From contig CM049320.1 of the NCBI GenBank assembly GCA_026874595.1, forward strand, positions 35,500,214 through 35,564,213: a DNA stretch of 64,000 nucleotides, in the 5' to 3' direction. Positions 16,001 through 28,400 of the stretch are shown here, piece by piece. The stretch's first letter is position 1; each line of letters starts with the position of its first letter. The notes below the pieces were generated by a model that saw only the letters and a program-made list of their open reading frames with translations, did not search any database and was not told the DNA's origin. This DNA is from Sipunculus nudus. Lineage: Eukaryota > Annelida > Sipuncula > Golfingiida > Sipunculidae. Made by a program: the position numbers and the translations under genes.

Positions 16001-17430
16001 TGATATCACAGGATGACATAAAAAATGTGACACCACAGTGAATTGACAACTGTGAGCTCACAGTGATAGCATGGCATTGAGGTCATGTATGTTACACAAC
16101 AGGTAGTTTAGAGTGATATCACAGGATGACATAAAAAATGTGACACCAAAGTGAATTGACAACTGTGAGCTCACAGTGATAGCATGGCATTGAGGTCATG
16201 TATGTTACACAACAGGGAGTTTAGAGTGATATCACAGGATGACATAAAAAATGTGACACCACAGTGAATTGACGGCTGTGAGCTCACAGTGATAGCATGG
16301 CATTGAGGTCATGTATGTTACACAACAGGTAGTTTAGAGTGATATCACAGGATGACATAAAAAATGTGACACCACAGTGAATTGACGGCTGTGAGCTCAC
16401 AGTGATAGCATGGCATTGAGGTCACCTATGTTACACAACAGGTAGTTTAGAGTGATATCACAAGATAACATAAAAAATATCACACCACAGTGAATTGACA
16501 ACTGTGAGCTCACAGTGATAGCATGGCATTGAGGTCATGTATGTTACACAACAGGTAGTTTAGAGTGATATCACAGGATGACATAAAAAAATTGACACCA
16601 CAGTGAATTGGCAACTGTGAGCTCACAGTGATAGCATGGCATTGAGGTCATGTATGTTACACAACAGGTAGTTTAGAGTGATATCACAGGATGACATAAA
16701 AAATGTGACACCACAGTGAATTGACAACTGTGAGCTCACAGTGATAGGATGGCATTAAAGTCATGTACGTTACACAGCAGGTAGTTTAGAGTGATATTAC
16801 AGGATGACATAAAAAATGTGACACCACAGTGAATTGACAACTGTGCGCTCACAGTGATAGCATGGCATTGAGGTCATGTATGTTACACAACAGGTAGTTT
16901 AGAGTGATATCACAGGATGACATAAAAAATGTGACACCACAGTGAATTGACAACTGTGAGCTCACAGTGATAGCATGGCATTGAGGTCATGTATGTTACA
17001 CAACAATTAGTTTAGAGTGATATCACAGGATGACATAAAAAATGTGACACCACAGTGAATTGACAACTGTGAGCTCACAGTGATAGCATGGCATTGAGGT
17101 CATGTATGTTACACAACAGGTAGTTTAGAGTGATATCACAGGATGACATAAAAAAATGTGACACCGCAGTGAATTGACAACTGTGAGCTCACAGTGATAG
17201 CATGGCATTGAGGTCATGTATGTTACACATCAATTAGTTTAGAGTGATATCACAGGATGACATAAAAAATGTGACACCACAGTGAATTGACGGCTGTCAG
17301 CTCACAGTGATAGCATGGCATTGAGGTCATGTATGTTACACAACAGGTAGTTTAGAGTGATATCACAGGATGACATGAAAAAATGTGACACCACAGTGAA
17401 TTAACGGCTGTGAGCTCATAGTGATAGCAT
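13091..17430. repeat. Satellite higher-order block II
   Basis: This is the second occurrence of the variant-monomer series of block I (CACCTCAGTG at 13095 against 8018) and the closest relative of block III, offset about 6,444 bp. Its right part (AATTAACGG with CTCATAGTG near 17401) carries the same private variants as the last monomer of the array at ~23844. The short CATGATG variant at 15291 reappears at 18118 and 21735, so further partial copies lie between the main blocks. Confidence 0.8.
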
Positions 17431-20009
17431 GGCATTGAGGTCATCTATGTTACACAACAGGTAGTTTAGAGTGATATCACAGGATGACATAAAAAATGTG
17501 ACACCACAGTGAATTGACAACTGTGAGCTCACAGTGATAGCATGGCATTGAGGTCATGTATGTTACACAACAGGTAGTTTAGAGTGATATCACAGGATGA
17601 CATAAAAAATGTGACACCACAGTGAATTGACTACTGTGAGCTCACAGAGATAGCATCGCATTGAGGTCATGTATGTTACACAACAGGTAGTTTAGAGTGA
17701 TAACACAGGATGACATAAAAAATGTGACACCACAGTAAATTGACAACTGTGAGCTCACAGTGATAGCATGGCATTGAGGTCATGTATGTTACACAACAGG
17801 TAGTTTAGAGTGATATCACAGGATGACATAACAAATATTACACCACCGTGAATTGACCACTGTGAGCTCACAGTGATAGCATGGCATTGAGGTCATGTAT
17901 GTTACACAACAGGTAGTTTAGAGTGATATCACAAGATGACATAAAAAATGTGACACCACAGTGAATTGACAACTGTGAGCTCACAGTGATAGCATGGCAT
18001 TGAGGTCATGTATGTTACACAACAGGTAGTTTAGAGTGATATCACAGGATGACATAAAAAATGTGACACCACAGTGAATTGACAACTGTGAGCTCACAGG
18101 GATAGCATGGCATTGAGGTCATGATGTTACACAACAGGTAGTTTAGAGTGATATCACAGGATGACATAAAAAATGTGACACCAAAGTGAATTCACAACTG
18201 TGAGCTCACAGTGATAGCATGGCATTGAGGTCATGTATGTTACACAACAGGGAGTTTAGAGTGATATCACATTATGACATAAAAAATGTGACACCACAGT
18301 GAATTGACGGCTCTGAGCTCACCGTGATAGCATGGCATTGAGGTCATGTATGTTACACAACAGGTAGTTTAGAGTGATATCACAGGATGACATAACAAAT
18401 GTGACACCACAGTGAATTGACGGCTGTGAGCTCACAGTGATAGCATGGCATTGAGGTCACATATGTTACACAACAGGTAGTTTAGAGTGATATCACAAGA
18501 TAACATAAAAAAATATGACACCACAGTGCATTGACAACTGTGAGCTCACAGTGATAGCATGGCATTGAGGTCATGTATGTTACACAACAGGTAGTTTAGA
18601 GTGATATCACAGGATGACATAAAAAATGTGACACCCCAATGAATTGACAACTGTGAGCTCACAATGATAGCATGGCATTGAGGTCATGTATGTTACACAA
18701 CAGGTAGTTTAGAGTGACATCACAGGATGACATAAAAAATGTGACACCACAGTGAATTGACAACTGTGAGCTCACAGTGCTAGCATGGCATTGAGGTCAT
18801 GTATGTTACACAACAGGTAGTTTAGAGTGATATCACAGGATGACATAAAAAATGTGACACCACAGTGAATTGACAACTGTGAGCTCACAGTGATAGCATG
18901 GCATTGAGGTCATGTATGTTACACAACAGGTAGTTTAGAGTGATATCACAGGATGACATAAAAAATGTGACACCAAAGTGAATTGACAACTGTGAGCTCA
19001 CAGTGATAGCATGGCATTGAGGTCATGTATGTTACACAACAGGGAGTTTAGAGTGATATCACAGGATGACATAAAAAATGTGACACCACAGTGAATTGAC
19101 GGCTGTGAGCTCACAGTGATAGCATGGCATTGAGGTCATGTATGTTACACAACAGGTAGTTTAGAGTGATATCACAGGATGACATAAAAAATGTGACACC
19201 ACAGTGAATTGACGGCTGTGAGCTCACAGTGATAGCATGGCATTGAGGTCACCTATGTTACACAACAGGTAGTTTAGAGTGATATCACAAGATAACATAA
19301 AAAATATCACACCACAGTGAATTGACAACTGTGAGCTCACAGTGATAGGATGGCATTAAAGTCATGTACGTTACACAGCAGGTAGTTTAGAGTGATATTA
19401 CAGGATGACATAAAAAATGTGACACCACAGTGAATTGACAACTGTGCGCTCACAGTGATAGCATGGCATTGAGGTCATGTATGTTACACAACAGGTAGTT
19501 TAGAGTGATATCACAGGATGACATAAAAAATGTGACACCACAGTGAATTGACAACTGTGAGCTCACAGTGATAGCATGGCATTGAGGTCATGTATGTTAC
19601 ACAACAATTAGTTTAGAGTGATATCACAGGATGACATAAAAAATGTGACACCACAGTGAATTGACAACTGTGAGCTCACAGTGATAGCATGGCATTGAGG
19701 TCATGTATGTTACACAACAGGTAGTTTAGGGTGATATCACAGGATGACATAAAAAAATGTGACACCGCAGTGAATTGACAACTGTGAGCTCACAGTGATA
19801 GCATGGCATTGAGGTCATGTATGTTACACATCAATTAGTTTAGAGTGATATCACAGGATGACATAAAAAATGTGACACCACAGTGAATTGACGGCTGTCA
19901 CATCACAGTGATAGCATGGCATTGAGGTCATGTATGTTACACAACAGGTAGTTTAGAGTGATATCACAGGATGACATGAAAAAATGTGACACCACAGTGA
20001 ATTAACGGC

Positions 20010-23000
20010 TGTGAGCTCATAGTGATAGCATGGCATTGAGGTCATCTATGTTACACAACAGGTAGTTTAGAGTGATATCACAGGATGACATAAAAAATGT
20101 GACACCACAGTGAATTGACAACTGTGAGCTCACAGTGATAGCATGGCATTGAGGTCATGTATGTTACACAACAGGTAGTTTAGAGTGATATCACAGGATG
20201 ACATAAAAAATGTGACACCACAGTGAATTGACTACTGTGAGCTCACAGAGATAGCATGGCATTGAGGTCATGTATGTTACACAACAGGTAGTTTAGAGTG
20301 ATAACACAGGATGACATAAAAAATGTGACACCACAGTAAATTGACAACTGTGAGCTCACAGTGATAGCATGGCATTGAGGTCATGTATGTTACACAACAG
20401 GTAGTTTAGAGTGATATCACAGGATGACATAAAAAATATGACACCACCGTGAATTGACAACTGTGAGCTCACAGTGATAGCATGGCATTGAGGTCATGTA
20501 TGTTACACAACAGGTAGTTTAGAGTGATATTACAGGATGACATAAAAAATGGGACACCAAAGTGAATTCACAACTGTGAGTTCACAGTGATAGCATGGCA
20601 TTGAGGTCATGTATGTTGCACAACAGGTAGTTTAGAGTGATATCACAGGATGGCATAAAAAAATGACACCACAGTAAATTGACAACTCTGAGCTCACAGT
20701 TATAGCATGGCATTGAGGTCATGTATGTTACACAACGATAGTTTAGAGTGATATCACAGGATGACATAAAAAATGTGACACCACAGTGAATTGACAACTG
20801 TGAGCTCACAGTGATAGCATGGCATTGAGGTCATGTATGTTACACAACAGGTAGTTTAGAGTGATATCACAGGATGACATAAAAAATGTGACACCACAGT
20901 GAATCGACAACTGTGAGCTCACAGTGATAGGATGGCATTAAAGTCATGTACGTTACACAACAGGTAGTTTAGAGTGATATTACAGGATGACATAAAAAAT
21001 ATGACACCACAGTGAATTGACAACTGTGCGCTCACAGTGATAGCATGGCATTGAGGTCATGTATGTTACACAACAGGTAGTTAAGAGTGATATCACAAGA
21101 TGACATAAAAAAATGTGACGCCACAGTGAATTGACAACTGTGAGCTCACAGGGATAGCATGGCATTGAGGTCATGTATGTTACACAACAGGTAGTTTAGA
21201 GTGATATCACAGGATGACATAAAAAATGTGACACCAAAGTGAATTCACAACTGTGAGCTCACAGTGATAGCATGGCATTGAGGTCATGTATGTTACACAA
21301 CAGGTAGTTTAGAGTGATATCACAGGATGACATAAAAAATGTGACACCACAGTGAATTGGCAAGTGTGAGCTCACAGTGAAAGCATGGCAATGAGGTCAT
21401 GTATGTTACACAACAGGTAGTTTAGAGTGATATCACAGGATGACATAACAAATATTACAACACCGTGAATTGACCACTGTGAGCTCACAGTGATAGCATG
21501 GCATTGAGGTCATGTATGTTACACAACAGGTAGTTTAGAGTGATATCACAAGATGACATAAAAAATGTGACACCACAGTGAATTGACAACTGTGAGCTCA
21601 CAGTGATAGCATGGCATTGAGGTCATGTATGTTACACAACAGGTAGTTTAGAGTGATATCACAGGATGACATAAAAAATGTGACACCACAGTGAATTGAC
21701 AACTGTGAGCTCACAGGGATAGCATGGCATTGAGGTCATGATGTTACAAAACAGGTAGTTTAGAGTGATATCACAGGATGACATAAAAAATGTGACACCA
21801 AAGTGAATTCACAACTGTGAGCTCACAGTGATAGCATGGCATTGAGGTCATGTATGTTACACAACCGGGAGTTTAGAGTGATATCACATTATGACATAAA
21901 AAATGTGACACCACAGTGAATTGACGGCTGTGAGCTCACCGTGATAGCATGGCATTGAGGTCATGTATGTTACACAACAGGTAGTTTAGAGTGATATCAC
22001 AGGATGACATAACAAATGTGACACCACAGTGAATTGACGGCTGTGAGCTCACAGTGATAGCATGGCATTGAGGTCACATATGTTACACAACAGGTAGTTT
22101 AGAGTGATATCACAAGATAACATAAAAAAATATGACACCACAGTGCATTGACAACTGTGAGCTCACAGTGATAGCATGGCATTGAGGTCATGTATGTTAC
22201 ACAACAGGTAGTTTAGAGTGATATCACAGGATGACATAAAAAATGTGACACCCCAATGAATTGACAACTGTGAGCTCACAGTGATAGCATGGCATTGAGG
22301 TCATGTATGTTACACAACAGGTAGTTTAGAGTGACATCACAGGATGACATAAAAAATGTGACACCACAGTGAATTGACAACTGTGAGCTCACAGTGCTAG
22401 CATGGCATTGAGGTCATGTATGTTACACAACAGGTAGTTTAGAGTGATATCACAGGATGACATAAAAAATGTGACACCACAGTGAATTGACAACTGTGAG
22501 CTCACAGTGATAGCATGGCATTGAGGTCATGTATGTTACACAACAGGTAGTTTAGAGTGATATCACAGGATGACATAAAAAATGTGACACCAAAGTGAAT
22601 TGACAACTGTGAGCTCACAGTGATAGCATGGCATTGAGGTCATGTATGTTACACAACAGGGAGTTTAGAGTGATATCACAGGATGACATAAAAAATGTGA
22701 CACCACAGTGAATTGACGGCTGTGAGCTCACAGTGATAGCATGGCATTGAGGTCATGTATGTTACACAACAGGTAGTTTAGAGTGATATCACAGGATGAC
22801 ATAAAAAATGTGACACCACAGTGAATTGACGGCTGTGAGCTCACAGTGATAGCATGGCATTGAGGTCACCTATGTTACACAACAGGTAGTTTAGAGTGAT
22901 ATCACAAGATAACATAAAAAATATCACACCACAGTGAATTGACAACTGTGAGCTCACAGTGATAGCATGGCATTGAGGTCATGTATGTTACACAACAGGT

Positions 23001-23870
23001 AGTTTAGAGTGATATCACAGGATGACATAAAAAAATTGACACCACAGTGAATTGGCAACTGTGAGCTCACAGTGATAGCATGGCATTGAGGTCATGTATG
23101 TTACACAACAGGTAGTTTAGAGTGATATCACAGGATGACATAAAAAATGTGACACCACAGTGAATTGACAACTGTGAGCTCACAGTGATAGGATGGCATT
23201 AAAGTCATGTACGTTACACAGCAGGTAGTTTAGAGTGATATTACAGGATGACATAAAAAATGTGACACCACAGTGAATTGACAACTGTGCGCTCACAGTG
23301 ATAGCATGGCATTGAGGTCATGTATGTTACACAACAGGTAGTTTAGAGTGATATCACAGGATGACATAAAAAATGTGACACCACAGTGAATTGACAACTG
23401 TGAGCTCACAGTGATAGCATGGCATTGAGGTCATGTATGTTACACAACAATTAGTTTAGAGTGATATCACAGGATGACATAAAAAATGTGACACCACAGT
23501 GAATTGACAACTGTGAGCTCACAGTGATAGCATGGCATTGAGGTCATGTATGTTACACAACAGGTAGTTTAGAGTGATATCACAGGATGACATAAAAAAT
23601 GTGACACCGCAGTGAATTGACAACTGTGAGCTCACAGTGATAGCATGGCATTGAGGTCATGTATGTTACACATCAATTAGTTTAGAGTGATATCACAGGA
23701 TGACATAAAAAATGTGACACCACAGTGAATTGACGGCTGTCAGCTCACAGTGATAGCATGGCATTGAGGTCATGTATGTTACACAACAGGTAGTTTAGAG
23801 TGATATCACAGGATGACATGAAAAAATGTGACACCACAGTGAATTAACGGCTGTGAGCTCATAGTGATAG
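20010..23870. repeat. Satellite higher-order block III, ending at the array edge
   Basis: Variant monomers match block II at a constant offset near 6,444 bp (CATCTATG 20042 against 13598; TATGTTGCAC; the CATGATG form 21735 against 15291; AATTAACGG 23844 against 17401). The block runs to the point where satellite stops, so the array boundary cuts through a higher-order copy. Confidence 0.8.
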
Positions 23871-25473
23871 CAATGAATGAGTGGATTTCAATGTCAATTC
23901 AGATTTTATTTGATGGTATTTTCTCTAGAAGTAGAGTAAGAAAATTACAAAATCAATTTTAAAAGGAAATATGACATATATGTTAAACCCCAAATTTCAT
24001 GAAATGGGCACCTTTTAAACCGTCAAATCTCTGATGGATTCTGATTACCCATTCCAGCTGATATAAGATTGGGCATACTTACACATGCATATATGTAAAA
24101 AGAAGCTGTTTTTTGTCAGATGATTACAAAACATTTGAATAATTTTCTACACTTTATTTATTATAAACATGTTTTTTTTTCATACATATCAGCTTGAACA
24201 TTTAAGCAAATATAATACTATTTAGCTCCAATAACAATGGTACATTTAACTATATTTCAGTGTATGTTTTGATATTTTAGTAATGATCGTGGGGTTCTCA
24301 CTCAAATGTTTCTCATCCTATTAACGTGGGGTTCCTACTCGAATGTTTCTCATCCTATGAAACATTTAACTATTTCAGATTCTTCAATGGCTGTTTGATG
24401 ATCGAAGTAAATTGTTAACGTGGCACAGTTGAAAATATGGTTTCCTTTAAGTGTTTTCAATATATGATGTAATGAAAATACTTGAATGTATTTCAGCAGG
24501 AACCTTTAAGGTGTTTTAATTGGAAACTTTTCAGATCTATATACTTTTAAATTATACTTTAACAGTTTATACTATAATATTCTTTATTTCTCACATCTCA
24601 GAGAAAACATACTGAAACATTTATTTAACGGAAGGTTTCAATTATTTATCTTATTTGTGTTTAAATGTTTGCGATATAAAATAATTGGTTCACTTTGAGT
24701 TTGATCTGATGCTTTATGGTAAACAATAACCCAGATTTCTAGTACCTTTATTGACAATAATGTAAATGAGATGCTGTTTTTAGTAGTGTCTTAAACATTT
24801 TCAGATTATGAGGGCTATAGAAATTAAAATCAAATATAGCTCAGTTACAGTTTTTGTTTGATATATCAACAAGTTGAAGAAATATATATGCTCTCAATAT
24901 GTAATAGTTATCTATGTTCATCATGTAATATATGTTCAAACAGCTGATAGGTATTAAATTCACAAATATGCATCTACACACTTTTCTAGAATTTCAACAA
25001 TACATTAAAATATACTTTGAATGTCACCAAAATACCAATAGGCTAATCATTTGAAACTAATTGGGCAAGGATAGTGTACTTCTGACTCGGATGTCACCAT
25101 TTAGACCAACAGTTAGTAACAATCCTATGAATCACAAAGATCATAAAACTTCTTTAATTAAGCAGTTGGAACAATCAACCTACTAAGCATGAATCCAGTA
25201 ATGACTCAGTGTGGTGAGTTAATCAGTACATAAGAGTACTTTGAAGGTTGCTGTAGTTAAGTTATTATCGGGCCATAGAGCTATGAAATAGATGAAACTT
25301 ACCAAAACCAGTTATTCATATTTCATGTTTCTAAAATTATTTAATGTTATTGGTTATAAATAAATAATATATATAAAATATAGCTTAGTAATTATTATGT
25401 ATGTTAATATATAAATAATTGAAAACTAGATTTATTTAATGCATTTTTTTTCACTTTATCAATTATATATTAA
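23871..25473. other. AT-rich unique DNA flanking the satellite; no gene seen
   Basis: The sequence changes abruptly from satellite to AT-rich single-copy-looking DNA with stops in all frames and no exon-like segment. The only local structure is an imperfect direct duplication: CGTGGGGTTCTCACTC at 24289 and CGTGGGGTTCCTACTC at 24326, each followed by the same ~20 bp. ACATTTAACTATATTTCAG (24242) is likewise repeated as ACATTTAACTATTTCAG (24362). Confidence 0.7.
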
Positions 25474-26425
25474 CTAGCTGATAAACCCGGTATACTGGGC
25501 TTTTACCGGGGTTGGGAGATATATTTACTGTGATGTTGAATGTTGGCTCATTTTTACTATAAAATTAAAAGAAAATATAGATTTTTACTGGGATGGTCTC
25601 TGAATTCGATGTGTACAAATAATTTTCACTGTTATTTTGTTACGCTGTGCTCGTGGCAAGAATCATAGGTTGTTTACCTTGAAGACCTGGTCATTGGAGG
25701 TTTACATTGCGAACCGGAATGAGACGCGGAGGCATGCAGTGTTTCGTTGATATTTGACTTGTTTCTATCGTTTGACGTATAAAGAATGGGTTGATGTGAG
25801 GAACACATGAAAGATTAATTAAATATACTTTGCAAGGAAACTGTTCCTGACGAAGCAAACAGAAATATGCATACAATGTAAGAAGCAGAAGCGGGCCCAA
25901 ACGGGACTCCATGCAGTTGGGTCCGTATCCCATTTTCAGCCACCGCAACCTTTTTTTCATCGTATCAGACAAATTTTGAGGCCTGAAACCCCCGCAACCC
26001 CCCCCAGCCCTTTTTTTGAAATAGGGACCTTGAATTAGGTTTTGTCATTAATCCTCCTGGGTTGAACTCTCGATTTCATAAAGCGAGAAACATGTGTTTT
26101 TCTCTTTTACTGACCACGTACCTGGGTCAAATCCCTCACTGAAAGCAAGTGTTATTCATATGAACAATAGTCCTTAGTGTTAGAGGTAAAGTGACCTCGA
26201 TGCACGCATTCCGGTGATTGCCGAAGGCAGTTCGGCTGTGCTCGGTAAAAAAAAGGATAAATTACTCAAAATTATATGTTCATTAAAAATTATTTATTTT
26301 CATATCACCTATGTCACTGAGGGGATAATTACCATTAAAATGATGTATAGCACAGTATTGTACACAACGCGGTTTTAGAGAACATTGCGAACAAACGTCA
26401 ACGGAATTCCTTTTATAAGTTTTAG
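25474..26425 (-). mobile_element. Helitron-like non-autonomous element, copy 1
   Basis: Read on the minus strand, the element starts A|TCTAAAACTTATAAAAGG at 26425 and ends with the near-perfect palindrome CCCAGTATACCGGG, then about a dozen bases, then CAGCTAG|T at 25474. A TC start, a 3' hairpin, a CTRR end and insertion between A and T are the standard Helitron signature. A second copy lies at 55393-56519 in opposite orientation and shares both ends and most of the interior, which confirms the limits. No Rep/helicase is present, so it is non-autonomous. It contains a ~93-codon open frame (25691-25972) whose translation resembles a frame in copy 2. That is probably only a consequence of nucleotide similarity. 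Confidence 0.75.
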
Positions 26426-27442
26426 ATTCCATCAAAATAGGGGAGTCCCATGCACATTATATATTCAATTAGTCATGAGGATTCCTTCAAATACTCCTTT
26501 ATACCTGACAGAACTGAGAAATATATTGCCGTTTGTTTAGTTGCTCAATTAATGAAATGGGTAAGCAGAATTTAGTGATTTTGTCCCTTTCAAGAAATGG
26601 GCAAAATAACTACCAATTTCATGGCCCATACATGAATTGGGCAATTTCACATTTTGGGCGTTACATATTAATCTTGGTCAATCTAATTGATGTTAATTTG
26701 ACATCAAACCGATGTGAAGTTTTAGATGTCAAATTGACGTCAAACTGGCATCATTTGTTTTTAGGTATGAGTGCATGCATGCAGTTTAGGGGAATCATTT
26801 TTATTTGGCCTATAAACTTCTCACAAAAGAGTGTGACCACATTTCCTAAATATTTTTAATGATAAAGGGATGAAAGTGTGTTTCAAATTATATGCAATAC
26901 ATATAAAGTCAGAAATCATTATGAAGGTCAAATACTAGTATATTTCTGTAATTAAGAGGCTGTAATTAATAACGTTCTATCAACAGTTTCATGACGCGAC
27001 AGCACTATTACCCGGCAATAAAATACATTAAAAGTTTAAAGCTTTGTTTTCCTGACAGAATTTTATGTAAATTCAGGAACAAAATAAATGGTAATAGTGC
27101 ATTTTATTGTACTTTTATTAATTCAGACCCATATCAGATGGGGGAAAACAACCAAGCCGGCTTTGCTCAAACTTAAATAAAAGATAATTTGGTATAAACG
27201 ATCAGGAGTTTTGGCGGGTTTCTATACGTATGACCAAATAAGAACTCCATGGGCATAAGATATGGGATTAACAAATGAGGTTGAGAACAAATGTTGGGTA
27301 GCTAACATTGGGAAATGCATGATGGACACATGTAAAATAATACAGGATATAATTTTTAAAGGGACAGACATTGAGAAAGACCGAGGTCATGTTTGCATGC
27401 GTGTCACAGATATATATATGTATATACCTATACCTATACCTA
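26426..27442. other. AT-rich DNA with short alternating inverted modules (26555-26760); no gene
   Basis: Around 26555-26670, AATGGGC/GCCCAT-like modules recur (GAAATGGG, GAAATGGGCAAAA, CATGGCCCAT, GAATTGGGCAATTTC). At 26688-26760 a second set appears: TTGATGT..ACATCAA with 7-bp arms, then GATGTCAAATTGACGTC. The rest is AT-rich with scattered stops. Open frames at 26533-26859, 26991-27176 and 27262-27456 have no recognisable domain. A (CTATAC)n-like tract at 27425-27443 leads into the LTR. Confidence 0.45.
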
Positions 27443-28195
27443 TCCGTACTGGTTGAACTCTCGTTGTCATGCTAGCTTGGGGCTTTCTCGCCTAGCCGAG
27501 CGGGTCGGGCTCACGTGTAGACCTTGGTATGTAAAGACTCAGCGATGTTTTTCTAGCTGATTCCTGTAACTCGTGTTTACTGTGTACTGTGCTAGTTTCT
27601 TTAGAATGTTCGTGCAATGGAAGGTTCCCGGCTGGAGGTGAAAAGTTATAAATAGGGGGATGTGTTTTAAAGCGGTGAGAGAATATTCCAGCGGATACAT
27701 TCGTGTGTATGTAAGTTTTTGGAACCTATCCGATTATCTAGTAATTACAGGGATTCTACTATAACTAAAACTTAACAATTTAGTGCAACCTGTTTCAAGT
27801 TTACTTTTTGGATTGTTACAAGAGCTTTACATTGGACTGATATTCTCGAAGAGAATTTGTATGAAATTTTCATCCGGCTTATGAATTTTAAAGGACTTAT
27901 CGCTGTGACAGTGGTGGTATCCAGGTACTGTGCACTTTGTTTATTTTACTGTGTGATTATATTGATTTGTTGTTATACCGCTGGTATACTGTATGATTGT
28001 ATTGATTTAGTGTATTGTAATGTTAGGGTTGTCTTAAGAATAAATTAAAGTTATTTGTTAAATATATACCACTGACTTTATTATTCATCCCCCTAGACAT
28101 TTCACACTGCCTAGTGTTAGAGTGTCTGATTTGTTATCTCCTTGACAGAATTTATGATCATCACGCATACGTGATCTGTTGATTTTAGATTCCGT

Positions 28196-28199
<4 letters not shown>
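27443..28199 (+). mobile_element. Solo LTR, copy 1 (5' end replaced by simple repeat)
   Basis: The interval matches the inverted interval 39521-40340 over almost its full length. It carries TATAAATA at 27647-27654, AATAAA at 28039-28044, and ends TCCGTAACA before a long (TA)n. These are the promoter, polyadenylation signal and CA terminus expected of a retrotransposon LTR. The first ~60 bases seen in the other copy are missing here, where a CTATAC-type simple repeat lies instead. No primer-binding site or internal coding region follows, so I read it as a solo LTR. A 63-codon frame inside it has no merit as a gene. Confidence 0.65.
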
Positions 28200-28243
<44 letters not shown>

Positions 28244-28300
28244 CCATATATAATTGACATATACGTTTAGGTTTTTAAAAGGTTGAAGCAACAAAGTTCT

Positions 28301-28337
<37 letters not shown>

Positions 28338-28338
28338 A

Positions 28339-28399
<61 letters not shown>
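28200..28399. repeat. Microsatellites (TA)n, (CT)n, (AT)n
   Basis: (TA)20 abuts the end of the LTR at 28200-28240. A pure (CT)n runs 28303-28336 and passes directly into an (AT)n-rich tract to 28399. The 107-codon minus-strand frame across it (Tyr-Ile and Arg-Glu repeats) is microsatellite translation. Confidence 0.95.

Positions 28400-28400
<1 letters not shown>

Larger units (their letters stand above)
1..23870. repeat. 113-bp satellite DNA array, about 210 monomers
   Basis: Head-to-tail copies of a ~113 bp monomer fill the whole interval; the spacing of the GACACCACAG landmark (8, 121, 234...) gives the period directly. Each monomer holds an A5-A6 tract, the perfect 16-bp palindrome ACTGTGAGCTCACAGT (SacI core) and the perfect 10-bp palindrome GTGATATCAC (EcoRV core). 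Common variants are GACGGCTG for GACAACTG (which breaks the outer palindrome bases), TTAAAG for TTGAGG, CACTTAAGGG for CACCACAGTG, and one- to three-base length changes. The array is truncated by the left window edge and ends at ~23870 partway through a monomer. No unique sequence interrupts it. Open frames of 60-100 codons inside it are monomer artefacts. The sequence does not show whether it is centromeric, subtelomeric or interstitial. Confidence 0.97.

Noticed and set aside
2858-21174. Minus-strand open frames of 64-102 codons repeated across the satellite (Cys/Leu/Ser-rich)
   Set aside because: They translate monomer sequence, recur with the higher-order period, and exist only where indels happen to avoid stops. 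No gene signals.
1-23870. CRISPR-like array
   Set aside because: Monomers are contiguous and similar along their whole length. There are no unique spacers, and the genome is eukaryotic.
25691-25972. Real protein gene in Helitron-like copy 1 (and its homologue at 55911-56240)
   Set aside because: Similarity follows the nucleotide identity of the repeat. No start context or domain, and frame lengths differ between copies.
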